DNA from: Azotobacter vinelandii CA
GTDB lineage: Bacteria; Pseudomonadota; Gammaproteobacteria; Pseudomonadales; Pseudomonadaceae
DNA: 64,000 nt
NCBI RefSeq assembly: GCF_000380335.1
Contig: NC_021149.1
Location: 4,764,501 to 4,828,500, forward strand
Direction: 5' to 3'
Shown here: positions 10,833-20,260 of the stretch, one piece after another
Position numbering within the stretch: position 1 is the stretch's first letter
Layout: the number at the start of each line of letters is the position of its first letter
The notes under the pieces: model-generated
Told to the model about the DNA's origin: nothing
Databases searched by the model: none
Seen by the model: the letters and a program-made list of their open reading frames with translations, nothing else
Made by a program: the position numbers and the translations under genes

Positions 10833-11447
10833 ATGACTCATTTCAGACAAAGCTCCCGTCTCCCGTGGCGGTTGGCCACGGTCCTGTTCATGTCGTGGTT
10901 CCTGGCGGGCTGCGGTATCAACGACATTCCCACCTATGACGAACAGGTGAAAGCGGCCTGGGGACAGGTGGAGAACCAGTACCAGCGGCGTGCCGACCTG
11001 ATTCCCAATCTGGTGGAAACGGTCAGGGCCTACGCGCAGCACGAGCGGGAAACTCTGACGGCGGTGATCGAGGCGCGGGCCAAGGCCACGTCCATCCAGG
11101 TGGATGCCGGCACGCTGGACGATCCGCAGAAGCTGCAGCAGTACCAGCAGGCGCAGGACCAGTTGAGCGGCGCGTTGAGTCGGCTGATGGTGGTGTCGGA
11201 GCGCTATCCCGAACTGAAGGCCAACCAGAATTTCCTCGCCCTGCAGTCCCAGCTCGAAGGCACGGAAAACCGTATCTCGGTGGCGCGGCGCGACTTCATC
11301 GCCGCGGTGGAGCGTTACAACACCGAGATCCGTACCTTCCCCGGACGCATCTGGCACGGCCTGCTCTACCGCGACATGCCGGTACGCGAAAGCTTCGAGG
11401 CCACGACCCAGGGCGCGGAACAGGCGCCGCAAGTTCAGTTCCGATGA
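10833..11447 (+). CDS. LemA-family lipoprotein
   Basis: A 204-residue LemA-family protein. The N-terminus is a lipoprotein signal ending in the lipobox LAGC (Cys27), so it should be membrane-anchored on the outer face of the inner membrane. The family core is clear: YDEQVKAAWGQVENQYQRRADLIPNLVETV, then long helices with FLALQSQLEGTENRISVARRDF and YN near the end. LemA proteins form alpha-helical bundles of uncertain function. The stop overlaps the next ORF by 4 bases, the common LemA-TPM gene pair. Confidence 0.93.
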   Translation: MTHFRQSSRLPWRLATVLFMSWFLAGCGINDIPTYDEQVKAAWGQVENQYQRRADLIPNLVETVRAYAQHERETLTAVIEARAKATSIQVDAGTLDDPQKLQQYQQAQDQLSGALSRLMVVSERYPELKANQNFLALQSQLEGTENRISVARRDFIAAVERYNTEIRTFPGRIWHGLLYRDMPVRESFEATTQGAEQAPQVQFR

Positions 11448-12157
11448 CACCGGCGCCCAGGGTCTTTCTGGCTCTGCTGCTCTGCGCCTGCGCCCTCGTC
11501 CAGGCGCAGGAGGCCGGCTTCCCCGCCCTGACGGGAAGGGTGGTGGATCGCGCCGGACTGCTCGATGCGGCAACCGAGGCGCGCCTGACGCAGATGCTGG
11601 CGGCCCATGAGCAGGCCAGCGGAGATCAGTTGGTGGTGGTCACCGTCCCGGACCTGCAGGGGCGCGGCATCGAAGAGTTCGGCGTCGAACTGGGCCGCCG
11701 CTGGGGTATCGGCCAGAAGGGCAAGGACAACGGTGCGCTGCTGATCGTCGCACGCGACGAGCGGCAGGTCCGCATCGAAGTCGGCTATGGCCTGGAGGGG
11801 CGCCTGACCGATGCCCAGTCTGCGCTCATCATCCATAACCTCATCGTTCCGGCCTTCCGGCGGGGCGACTTCGCCCGCGGCGTCACCGAAGGGGTGACCG
11901 CGATGCTCCAGGTGCTGGGCGGCGAGCCTCTGCAGGGCGAGCCCGGCACGCGGGAGGCGGACGAACCATCGCCACTGCTCCTGCTCGTGCTGCTGGCGAT
12001 CATCCTGCTGCTCTTCCGTGGCGGGCACGGCAGAGGAGCGCTGATCGCCGGCGCCCTGCTCGGCAGCCTGCGCCATGGCGGCGGTGGGGGTGGAGGCGGT
12101 GGTTTCGGCGGGCGCGGTGGCGGCTTCGGCGGCGGCGGAGCCTCCGGTGGCTGGTAA
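11444..12157 (+). CDS. TPM-domain membrane protein (YgcG family)
   Basis: A 237-residue protein with a signal peptide (about 21 residues). A TPM domain covers about residues 25-160 (VDRAGLLDAATEARLTQML, then QLVVVTVPDL and ARDERQVRIEVGYGLEG). A transmembrane helix (LLLLVLLAIILLLF) follows, then a Gly-rich tail ending in GGASGGW. Glycine-rich C-termini after one helix are typical of this family. The TPM domain faces the periplasm. It is translationally coupled to the lemA gene by an ATGA overlap; function is not established. Confidence 0.9.
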   Translation: MTPAPRVFLALLLCACALVQAQEAGFPALTGRVVDRAGLLDAATEARLTQMLAAHEQASGDQLVVVTVPDLQGRGIEEFGVELGRRWGIGQKGKDNGALLIVARDERQVRIEVGYGLEGRLTDAQSALIIHNLIVPAFRRGDFARGVTEGVTAMLQVLGGEPLQGEPGTREADEPSPLLLLVLLAIILLLFRGGHGRGALIAGALLGSLRHGGGGGGGGGFGGRGGGFGGGGASGGW

Positions 12158-12169
12158 GGATGCGAAGCC

Positions 12170-12787
12170 ATGACATTGCTGAGCGAAAGCGAACAACGGC
12201 AGGTGGCTGCGGCGATCGAACGGATCGAGCGCGAGACGGATGCCGAACTGGTGACGGTGCTGGCGGCGCGGGCCGACGACTACACCTACATATCCCTGCT
12301 CTGGGCAGGGCTGCTCGCCCTGCTGCTGCCCGGCTCGCTGAACCTGATCGGCGGCTGGCTGGGCGCCGGGCATCTGCTACTGGCGCAGTGGACGACCTTC
12401 ATCCTGGCCAGCCTGCTGTTCCGTCTTCCCGCCATCACCACCCGGCTGATTCCCAGACCGATACGCCACTGGCGCGCCGGCAACCTGGCGCGGCGGCAGT
12501 TCATCGAACTCGGCCTGCACCACACCGAGGCCCAGAGCGGCATGCTGATCTTCGTCGCGGAAGCCGAGCGCTATGTGGAGATTCTGGTGGACCGGGGCAT
12601 CTCCAGCCGCCTGGACGACGCCGCCTGGCAGGCCATCGTCGAGGCCTTCACCGCTCAAGTGAAGCGCGGCGAAACGCTGCAGGGGTTCCTGTCCTGCATC
12701 GAGGCCTGCGGCGCGCTGCTCAAGGAACACCTGCCCGCCACCCATGAACGCAACGAGTTGCCCGACCGCCTGGTGATCCTCTCCTAG
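12170..12787 (+). CDS. TPM-domain protein with two central membrane helices
   Basis: A 205-residue protein in which the TPM domain is split around a hydrophobic pair of helices at about residues 40-90 (LLWAGLLALLLPG and WTTFILASLLF). The C-terminal half keeps the TPM-like features GMLIFVAEAERYVEILVDRGI and FLSCIEACGALLKEHLP. It lies 12 bases behind the YgcG-like gene and is the third member of this membrane operon. No enzymatic role can be assigned from sequence. Confidence 0.85.
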   Translation: MTLLSESEQRQVAAAIERIERETDAELVTVLAARADDYTYISLLWAGLLALLLPGSLNLIGGWLGAGHLLLAQWTTFILASLLFRLPAITTRLIPRPIRHWRAGNLARRQFIELGLHHTEAQSGMLIFVAEAERYVEILVDRGISSRLDDAAWQAIVEAFTAQVKRGETLQGFLSCIEACGALLKEHLPATHERNELPDRLVILS

Positions 12788-12889
12788 AACCGGCCCCTGT
12801 GCCCATCGGGCGGGAAGGCGTCCGGGCCGGAAGCACTTTCCGCACTGCGCGAGTCGAACCTTCAATCAACGTCCACGCGGAGACCGACC

Positions 12890-14212
12890 ATGTTGCGCCT
12901 CGCTCGCCTGCTCATCGGTACCCCACTTCTGCTCCTCCTCGGCAGTTGCGGCGACACCGCCCGACTGCCGGTCGGCGAGGGCTACGGTCCGCAGCCGAAA
13001 CTGCCCGAGCCGAAGTCGACTCTGATCCCCACGGTGCACATCGCCAAGGCGGTCGGCTGGCCACGGGACGAGATGCCGGCCGCCGCCAGCGGCCTGATGG
13101 TGAAGGCCTTCGCCAGGGGACTGGAGCATCCGCGCACCCTGCTGACGCTGCCCAACGGCGACGTGCTGGTCACCGAGACCAATGCGCCGCCCAAGCCCGA
13201 CGACGGCAAGGGCATCCGCGGCTGGGTGATGAAGAAGGCGATGGCCCGCGCCGGCGCCGGTGTGCCCAGCGCCAACCGCATCAGCCTGCTGCGCGACGGC
13301 GACGGCGACGGATTCGCGGAAATCCGCACGATACTGCTGGAGAACCTCAACTCGCCGTTCGGTATGGCGCTGGTCGGCGACCAGCTCTACGTCGCCAACA
13401 CCGACGCCATCGTCCGCTTCCCCTATCAGGAAGGCACGACCCGGATCGACGCGCCCGGCGTGAAGGTGGCCGATCTGCCGGCCGGAACGCTGAATCACCA
13501 TTGGACCAAGGACCTGATCGCCAGCCGCGACGGCAGCAAGCTCTACGTCACCGTCGGCTCCAACAGCAACGTCGCCGAGAACGGCATGGCGGCGGAGGAA
13601 AACCGCGCCGCCATCCTCGAGGTCGATCCGGCCAACGGCGCCACCCGTCTGTTCGCCTCCGGCCTACGCAACCCCAACGGTCTGGCCTGGCAGCCGCAGA
13701 GCGGCGCGCTCTGGGTGGCGGTCAACGAACGCGACGAGATCGGCAGCGACCTGGTCCCTGACTACATGACTTCGGTCCGGGACGGCGGTTTCTACGGCTG
13801 GCCCTACAGCTACTACGGCCAGCACGTCGACGAGCGCGTCCAGCCGCCGCGCCCGGACCTGGTGGCCAAGGCCCTGGTGCCGGATTACGCCCTCGGCGCG
13901 CATACCGCCTCCCTGGGCCTGACCTTCTACCAGGGCGACCTGCTGCCGCAGCACTATCGCAACGGCGCCTTCGTCGGCCAGCACGGCTCCTGGAACCGCA
14001 AGCCGCGCAGCGGCTACAAGGTGATCTTCGTGCCCTTCGACGCTCAGGGCCGCCCATCCGGGCCGCCGCAGGACATCCTCACCGGCTTCGTCGACGAGGA
14101 GAAGGAGGAGGCCTACGGTCGGCCGGTCGGCGTGACGGTGGACAAGGCGGGAGCGCTGCTGGTGGCCGACGATGTGGGGAATGCCGTGTGGCGGGTCACG
14201 CCGGCGCCCTGA
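12890..14212 (+). CDS. Soluble-aldose/sorbosone dehydrogenase-family lipoprotein (PQQ-type beta-propeller)
   Basis: A 440-residue exported protein with a lipobox-like LLGSC (Cys20). The body is a six-bladed propeller of the glucose/sorbosone dehydrogenase family: [20 protein letters not shown], then [22 protein letters not shown] and [11 protein letters not shown]. Members oxidise sugars or sorbosone with PQQ, but many have no proven substrate. An insertion after [15 protein letters not shown] is usual in the sorbosone branch. It stands alone, about 100 bases after the LemA/TPM operon. Confidence 0.85.
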   Translation: MLRLARLLIGTPLLLLLGSCGDTARLPVGEGYGPQPKLPEPKSTLIPTVHIAKAVGWPRDEMPAAASGLMVKAFARGLEHPRTLLTLPNGDVLVTETNAPPKPDDGKGIRGWVMKKAMARAGAGVPSANRISLLRDGDGDGFAEIRTILLENLNSPFGMALVGDQLYVANTDAIVRFPYQEGTTRIDAPGVKVADLPAGTLNHHWTKDLIASRDGSKLYVTVGSNSNVAENGMAAEENRAAILEVDPANGATRLFASGLRNPNGLAWQPQSGALWVAVNERDEIGSDLVPDYMTSVRDGGFYGWPYSYYGQHVDERVQPPRPDLVAKALVPDYALGAHTASLGLTFYQGDLLPQHYRNGAFVGQHGSWNRKPRSGYKVIFVPFDAQGRPSGPPQDILTGFVDEEKEEAYGRPVGVTVDKAGALLVADDVGNAVWRVTPAP

Positions 14213-14245
14213 ACGGGCTCGGCAGCCCACCGGCGGAAATCGCGG

Positions 14246-14737
14246 TCAATCGAGTTTTTTCGTCAGGGCTTCGAGTTTTTCCGGAATCCTGGCCAGACCG
14301 TGATGGGCCGCCCGCTTGCGGATCTCGACGCGGTCTCCGTCGAATTTCACCGTCTCGCTGACCACGGCCAGCCGCTCACCCCGCCTCAGGGCATAGGCAT
14401 AGCACTGGGTGCCGCCCGGGTCCTCCTCCGACTCGTCGGCCACGCCGGTATTGGCCACCGCCAGATCGGCGCGGCTGGCCTCAAGCGCGCCGATCGCCAT
14501 TTCCGAGGCCACTTCCTCGCTGGTCAGGCCGAATCGCTCGATGGTGGCGAAATCGACGCCGAGCAGCCGATGCTTGGACTGCGGCGAATAGACGATGAAG
14601 CCGCAATCCAGCACCTGACCGCAGCCTGGCTCGTTCGCCAGCAGCGAGGCCATGAGCCCGCAGGTACAGGACTCGGCGGTACTCAGCTTCAGTTGGCGCG
14701 CCTCGAGAAAGGCCACCAGTTCGCCGATATCCTCCAT
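14246..14737 (-). CDS. CinA C-terminal-domain protein (PncC-like nicotinamide-nucleotide amidase family)
   Basis: A 163-residue stand-alone CinA C-terminal domain. The LSTAESCTCGLMASLL segment matches the family's nucleotide-binding and catalytic TAES motif, and TGVADESEEDPGGTQCYA the TGxAGP-like loop, with AD in place of AG. Canonical members deamidate NMN to NaMN. The altered loop means activity is uncertain. It lies downstream of the manganese catalase on the same strand; such CinA-like genes often accompany KatN-type catalases in pseudomonad stress clusters. Confidence 0.8.
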   Translation of the reverse strand: MEDIGELVAFLEARQLKLSTAESCTCGLMASLLANEPGCGQVLDCGFIVYSPQSKHRLLGVDFATIERFGLTSEEVASEMAIGALEASRADLAVANTGVADESEEDPGGTQCYAYALRRGERLAVVSETVKFDGDRVEIRKRAAHHGLARIPEKLEALTKKLD

Positions 14738-14894
14738 GCTCGTTCTCCGTGATGAAACGCCGAAAGACAGCCATCGACGATCCGGCACCGGCGCCTTGGC
14801 GGGCGTCGGTGCACGGCGGGAAGATGCTCGGCACCGAGCCGCCCTCGGCCCGGCATGCGCCGGAACGAAGGGTGCGGCTTTCGCGCCGATATCC

Positions 14895-15770
14895 TCAGTG
14901 CTGGGTCTTGCCGGAACCGAGATCGGCGCCGGTGAGCGGATCGGCAGTCGGATTCGACAGGGTGCGCATGGCCATCTGCTTCCAGACCTGCGCATCCTTG
15001 TCGGGCAGGTTCACGGTGGCCATGCCGTCGCCGCCGTCGACAGCCGGCTGCGGCGTCTCGACGAACTTCCATTCGGCGCCCTGGTTCCACGGCCCCCGCA
15101 CATCGTCCGCGCCCTGGGACATGTTGAAGTAGGTGTTGGTGAACTCGGGCATGCCCGCCAGCTTCCCTTCCGGGAAGTTGGGCTGCAGCGCATGCAGGGC
15201 CTTCTCGAACGACTTCTGGTGGGCCAGTTCGCGGGTCATCAGGAACTTCAGCGCATCCTGGATGCCGGGATCGTCGGTGACGTTGATCAGCCGCTCGTAG
15301 ATGATCTTGGCGCGGGCCTCGGCCGCGATATTCGAGCGCAGGTCGGCCGTGGGCTCGCCGATGGTGTCGATGTAGGCCGCGCTCCAGGGGATTCCGCCCG
15401 AGTTGGTCAGCGCCGGTCCGCCGCCGTACAGCAGGGAGGTGATGTGGGAGTCGTTGCCGCCGCCGGTCAGCGAACGGTACAGCTCGGCCTCCTGCTCGAC
15501 ACCCTCGGCCAGTTGCCCCTTGGCGCCCTTGTTCAGCATGCCGACGATCGAGCCGATGATCTCCAGATGGCTGAGTTCCTCGGTCGCGATATCCATCAGC
15601 AGATCCTTGCGGCCCGCGTCATCTTCGGCCAGCCCCTGGGTGAAGTAGCGCATCGCCGCCGCCAGTTCGCCTTGTGGCCCGCCGAACTGCTCCAGCAGCA
15701 GATTCGCCAGACCAGGATTCGGTGCCGCAACCCGTACGGTGTATTGAAGACGCTTGTTGTGGACAAACAT
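14895..15770 (-). CDS. Manganese catalase (KatN family)
   Basis: A 291-residue dimanganese catalase that converts hydrogen peroxide to water and oxygen without heme. The metal ligands are recognisable: Glu35 in GGPQGE, Glu65 and His68 in TEELSHLE, and later Glu/His in IAAEARAKIIYE and TRELAHQKSF. The C-terminal tail (PLTGADLGSGKTQH) is the usual variable part. A GAGGATTT ribosome-binding site precedes the ATG. Non-heme catalases are useful where iron is short or the cell is stationary, and would help an aerobic nitrogen fixer. Confidence 0.95.
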   Translation of the reverse strand: MFVHNKRLQYTVRVAAPNPGLANLLLEQFGGPQGELAAAMRYFTQGLAEDDAGRKDLLMDIATEELSHLEIIGSIVGMLNKGAKGQLAEGVEQEAELYRSLTGGGNDSHITSLLYGGGPALTNSGGIPWSAAYIDTIGEPTADLRSNIAAEARAKIIYERLINVTDDPGIQDALKFLMTRELAHQKSFEKALHALQPNFPEGKLAGMPEFTNTYFNMSQGADDVRGPWNQGAEWKFVETPQPAVDGGDGMATVNLPDKDAQVWKQMAMRTLSNPTADPLTGADLGSGKTQH

Positions 15771-15923
15771 AAATCCTCCTCACACGGTTGGTCGCAATCT
15801 CCTGTTCCATCGCCCCCGGTGTCTCGGGACTTCGTCGAAGCGAGTGGCACGAATGCCCCTCGTTCAGGGGGTAGAGGGGCGTCCATCGCCAATAGTTCAG
15901 GGAGAATGCCCAATGGTGGAAAG

Positions 15924-16234
15924 ATGCGCCGACTGGCCAGCCCGCCGGGCGTCCTCAGCGCCGTCGGCGGCATGTTCATGCCCGTGCTGCTCGACCGCCT
16001 GCTGGCGAAAAAAGCCTGCGCGGGACAGCAGAGCACAGAGAACGAGACGCCGGGTCAAGCGGACAACCTGTTCGCGCCGGTCGAAGGACTGCACCGCACC
16101 ACGGGACATCTCGCCGGTCAGGCCCGGACAAGTCCTTGGGCCTCGCCTCCGGGACGGTCGGTCCACTGCCCGCCGCCGCCATGGCGCTGGTGGCCCTGCC
16201 GATCATCGCACTCACCGCCCGGCTGGCGGATTGA
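15924..16234 (+). pseudogene. Decayed C-terminus of a short-chain dehydrogenase
   Basis: A frame from about 15924 encodes MFMPVLLDRLLAKKACAGQQ followed by a DNLFAPVEGLHR segment, which matches the C-terminal region of SDR oxidoreductases that usually read LAPGLLDRYLARTGYDGQQT and then a DNLWEPVPGDHG segment. After the WAS near 16140 the match moves to another frame, with a hydrophobic tail (ALVALPIIALTARLAD) that stops at 16232-16234. No Rossmann fold or YxxxK precedes it, so it is a truncated and frameshifted remnant. SDRs of this type often sit beside manganese catalases. The remaining bases from 15771 to 15923 show no gene. Confidence 0.55.
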
Positions 16235-16262
16235 TGCGGCCACGGCACCGTACAGCCGGACC

Positions 16263-17812
<1,550 letters not shown>

Positions 17813-17816
<4 letters not shown>

Positions 17817-18694
17817 GGTCGACCTCCGGATGCGCCGCTGGCGCGTCGCCAGGGCAGCTTCAACTGGGACAGGGGCTGGGCCGGCTGCTCCTCGGCGGCC
17901 TTCAGTCCGCCGGGTTGCAGACGGGCCTCGAGGATTTCCTCCATCCAGTGGCGAACCCTGTCGACATCGGCGTCCACCGCGGGAATGAAGGCTTCCGCCG
18001 CGTAGGCGCCGAGCGCGGCCGGCTCGCGCAGTTCGAAGAAGGCTCGGCGTATGGCCTCGCGCAACTCCATCGGCAACCCTTCGCGGAAGGTCCACAGGTA
18101 TTCGGGAATCGGCGGCGACTCGGCGAGGATGCGCACGGCCCGCCGCTCCAGGCGCCCCTCGGCGAGCAGGCGGCGAAAGACCTGGAGGGACAATCCGCCG
18201 GCCGCCGAATGACCGGCGGCCACCGCCGCGGCCACCTGATCGTGGGCACCGAGGGTGCGACGCACATAGTCCCGGTCGGCGCTCAGCCCCGCCCGCAACA
18301 GCATGTGCCGGGGCACCCAGGCGCCGGACGTGGAGGCCAGGTCGCCCATGGCGATCTCCGCGCCGCGCAGTTGTTCGAGGCTTTCCACCGGGCTGTCGGC
18401 GGGCACGATGACCGCCGCCTGGAAGGTCGGCCCCCGGCTGCCGCCGTGGGTGGGCCGGGCGAAAGGCTCCAGGCCGGCGTGGCGACTCTGCAGGATGTAG
18501 GTCACCGGACCGAGATAGGCCAGATCCAGTTGCCCCCGGCGCAGGGCCTCGCCGGTGGCCACGTAGGTGCTACCGACCAGCAACTTCACCGGCAGACCCA
18601 GGCGGCGCTCCAGACTGGCGCGCAGGGGCTCGTTGAGTCGTTCCACCACCGCCCGGGATTCACCGGGCAGCAATCCGCATCTGAGAACTTTCAT
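17813..18694 (-). CDS. PhnD-like substrate-binding protein without signal peptide
   Basis: A 293-residue protein of the phosphate/phosphonate-binding (PhnD, type 2 periplasmic-binding) fold. Markers are SLERRLGLPVKLLVGSTYV, LRRGQLDLAYLGPVTYIL and DLASTSGAWVPRHML, the loops that line the ligand cleft. The N-terminus (MKVLRCGLLPGESRAVV) is not a signal peptide, so the protein is likely cytoplasmic. No ABC permease or ATPase is coupled to it. It is the first gene of a two-gene operon with the VnfA-like activator (4-base overlap) and may be its ligand sensor; the ligand could be an oxyanion, but this is inference. The ATG at 18694 has only a weak ribosome-binding site. Confidence 0.8.
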
Positions 18695-18760
18695 AATCGG
18701 TTAATTAAAGCATCTCCGGACAGGGCTCACGCCGCCTGGGCGGCATCCGCAGAAGATACA

Positions 18761-18775
18761 GCAAGCTCCGTTCCA
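18761..18775 (-). promoter_or_regulatory. Sigma-54 promoter for the PhnD-like/activator operon
   Basis: On the minus strand the bases read TGGAACGGAGCTTGC, which matches TGGCACG-N4-TTGC with one mismatch and exact GG-to-GC spacing. The flanking C before and T after also fit. The start would be near 18749, about 55 bases before the ORF. It implies that the activator operon is itself sigma-54 dependent and perhaps autoregulated. Confidence 0.65.
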
Positions 18776-18833
18776 GTCGCCGTGCCTTCTCGATTGGTCG
18801 CCGATCGGGACCGAATGCACGAACGCGAACTAA

Positions 18834-18931
18834 ACACCGGCCGATTGCGCACCGGCCGGAACAGCCCGGGCCGGCGACACGCGGGGAAGAGCCCGCCGAG
18901 TGCGGCGGCGAAGGCCCGCCGGACACCGGCC
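18834..18931. repeat. Repeated ACCGGCC motifs between divergent sigma-54 promoters
   Basis: ACACCGGCC occurs at 18834 and 18923 and GCACCGGCC at 18850. The first and middle copies form ACCGGCCG-N7-ACCGGCCG. They lie between the two divergent sigma-54 promoters, where enhancers bound by the activator would be expected. No VnfA-type GTAC-N6-GTAC or NifA-type TGT-N10-ACA site was seen between the promoters. Confidence 0.4.
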
Positions 18932-18972
18932 CCGGCCACGCGGCGAGCGGCAGGGGCGAAGGGCCGCGACGC

Positions 18973-18987
18973 TGGCGCCGATCTTGC
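18973..18987 (+). promoter_or_regulatory. Sigma-54 promoter for the gene at 19024
   Basis: TGGCGCCGATCTTGC keeps the invariant GG and GC at exact spacing, with a full TTGC. The start would be near 18999. An AGGAG ribosome-binding site at 19011-19015 and the ATG at 19024 follow in order. Confidence 0.75.
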
Positions 18988-19023
18988 GAGGGGCGCCTGT
19001 CCCCCTGTCCAGGAGCAACCGCC

Positions 19024-19620
19024 ATGTCCGAATCCGCTTCGCCGCAGCCAGCCAGCGCCCGGATCTACCGTTTCGAGCCCTATCACTTCAGCCATAACCT
19101 GCCGCCGGAGACCCATGCCAAGCTGAAGGAAATCTTCGCCCACTGGAATGAAAGCGAGAAAGCCGAAACGCTGGTCCGGGAAATCATCGACCAGGCGCCC
19201 GACACCCTGGGCGTGCGCATCGTCGCCTACCGCTTCTACTTCTACCGGCGCCGTTCGCTGGAGGCCGCGCACTGGGCGCTGGCCTGCATAGAGTGGCTGT
19301 CCCGGCGCCTCGGCCTGCCGGCAGACTGGCGCGAAGTCCGTCCGGACATGGCCGACTTCGTCCACTGGCACGCCTTCACCCGCCTCTGGCTGCAGTCGCT
19401 CACAGCCTACGCCTACAACCTGGCCCGCCTGGGCCGCGAGACCGAATCCCTGGAGGCGCTGGACAAGGTGGAGGAACTGGACCCCAGCGGCAAGCTGGGC
19501 GCGCCCCGCCTGCGCCAGGTGTTCAGCGGTCCGCGCGGCGACGCCGGCATGCTCTTTCCCAAGGAGTTCGAGAACTGGCGCTTCGTGCAGCGGGAAACGC
19601 CGCAGCAGAGCGAACGCTGA
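19024..19620 (+). CDS. Unknown helical (TPR-like) protein under sigma-54 control
   Basis: A 198-residue protein with no recognised family. It looks cytoplasmic and mostly alpha-helical. Segments such as SLEAAHWALACIEWLSRRLG and LQSLTAYAYNLARLGRETES followed by LEALDKVEELDP resemble TPR repeats. It is rich in aromatic residues (FYFYRRR; FEPYHFSH near the N-terminus). No catalytic motif or signal peptide is visible. The start has a good AGGAG site and a clear sigma-54 promoter. Its position, divergent from a VnfA-like activator, suggests a nitrogen- or metal-related role, but no function can be named. Confidence 0.85.
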   Translation: MSESASPQPASARIYRFEPYHFSHNLPPETHAKLKEIFAHWNESEKAETLVREIIDQAPDTLGVRIVAYRFYFYRRRSLEAAHWALACIEWLSRRLGLPADWREVRPDMADFVHWHAFTRLWLQSLTAYAYNLARLGRETESLEALDKVEELDPSGKLGAPRLRQVFSGPRGDAGMLFPKEFENWRFVQRETPQQSER

Positions 19621-20095
19621 CCGCCCTGTCCTCCGTCGAGTCGACACGGCCGATCGCGGGCCCTTGCGGAGCGCGGAGAAATTCTCCGGCCCGCCATGAC
19701 CCGAAGCACCCACGGTGGGCGAACCGCCGTTCCGGCACGGCGCACCGCCCTGCGTCGCGCCGATGAACCACACCGCGCAATCCTCCCGGAACGGCGAGGC
19801 ATCGTTTACAGGCCGTTGCGATGCCGATGCGCAACGCATCGGCAGGCGCCGTCGCGGAGCCTCGACAGGACGACTCGAGGCATGTCCGGCGACGCTCCCC
19901 GATTTCCCCCGCCCCTCTATCCATCCAGCCCCGCCGGCCATCACCCACGACCCAGCGAATCGCATGCGGGAACGGCTCGCCGAACGATCATGTAAGGGCG
20001 AACGTATACATGCAAGATACCTGCGTTAATCAATCTTTTCCTGGCTTATCGCACCACATTCGCACCATTGCGCGAATTACCCAGGCGAACATCCC
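19621..20095 (+). other. Intergenic region without a recognised gene
   Basis: About 475 bases with no convincing coding sequence on either strand. Short palindromes are present, for example a GCGATGCCGATGCG/CGCATCGGC stem near 19820-19850. The composition becomes more AT-rich from about 20000. The next 165 bases hold the regulatory sites of the TonB receptor operon. Confidence 0.5.
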
Positions 20096-20111
20096 TGTCC
20101 GCCGGAGGACA
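20096..20111 (+). promoter_or_regulatory. NifA-type upstream activator sequence (candidate)
   Basis: TGTCCGCCGGAGGACA fits TGT-N10-ACA, the NifA binding pattern, with inner dyad TGTCC/GGACA. It lies about 127 bases upstream of the predicted sigma-54 start near 20231, the usual distance for NifA sites. It also matches TGTC-N8-GACA, the CooA pattern, and is 13/16 identical to the site before cowN. Confidence 0.4.
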
Positions 20112-20204
20112 TTTCAGTACAGGCGATGCCGCCTTTTCCCGCGATTTTTTCGACATCCAGGAACCCAAGCCCCACTCCGTACCCATTCGAACGCTCCAGA
20201 GCCA

Positions 20205-20219
20205 TGGCACGGGGATTGA
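20205..20219 (+). promoter_or_regulatory. Near-consensus sigma-54 promoter of the TonB receptor/ABC operon
   Basis: TGGCACGGGGATTGA has a perfect -24 half (TGGCACG) and TTG at exact spacing, but A instead of C at the -12 position. The start would fall near 20231, with AGGA at 20249 and the ATG at 20261. The overlapping TTGACA at 20216-20221 could instead be a sigma-70 -35, but no good -10 follows at 16-18 bases. Confidence 0.45.
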
Positions 20220-20260
20220 CATTAAGCGTCATCCCAACCACAAGCCTCAGGAACATCGTC

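Noticed and set aside
15794-15809. Sigma-54-like TGGAAC...TTGC on the minus strand before the manganese catalase
   Set aside because: The GG-to-GC spacing is one base too long, and sigma-54 promoters do not tolerate this.
15845-15851. Perfect -24 half TGGCACG upstream of the SDR remnant
   Set aside because: No GC at the -12 position; only half of a sigma-54 promoter.
20216-20244. Sigma-70 promoter from TTGACA before the TonB receptor
   Set aside because: No acceptable -10 at 16-18 bases; the TTGA is better read as part of the sigma-54 -12 element, though the case is not closed.
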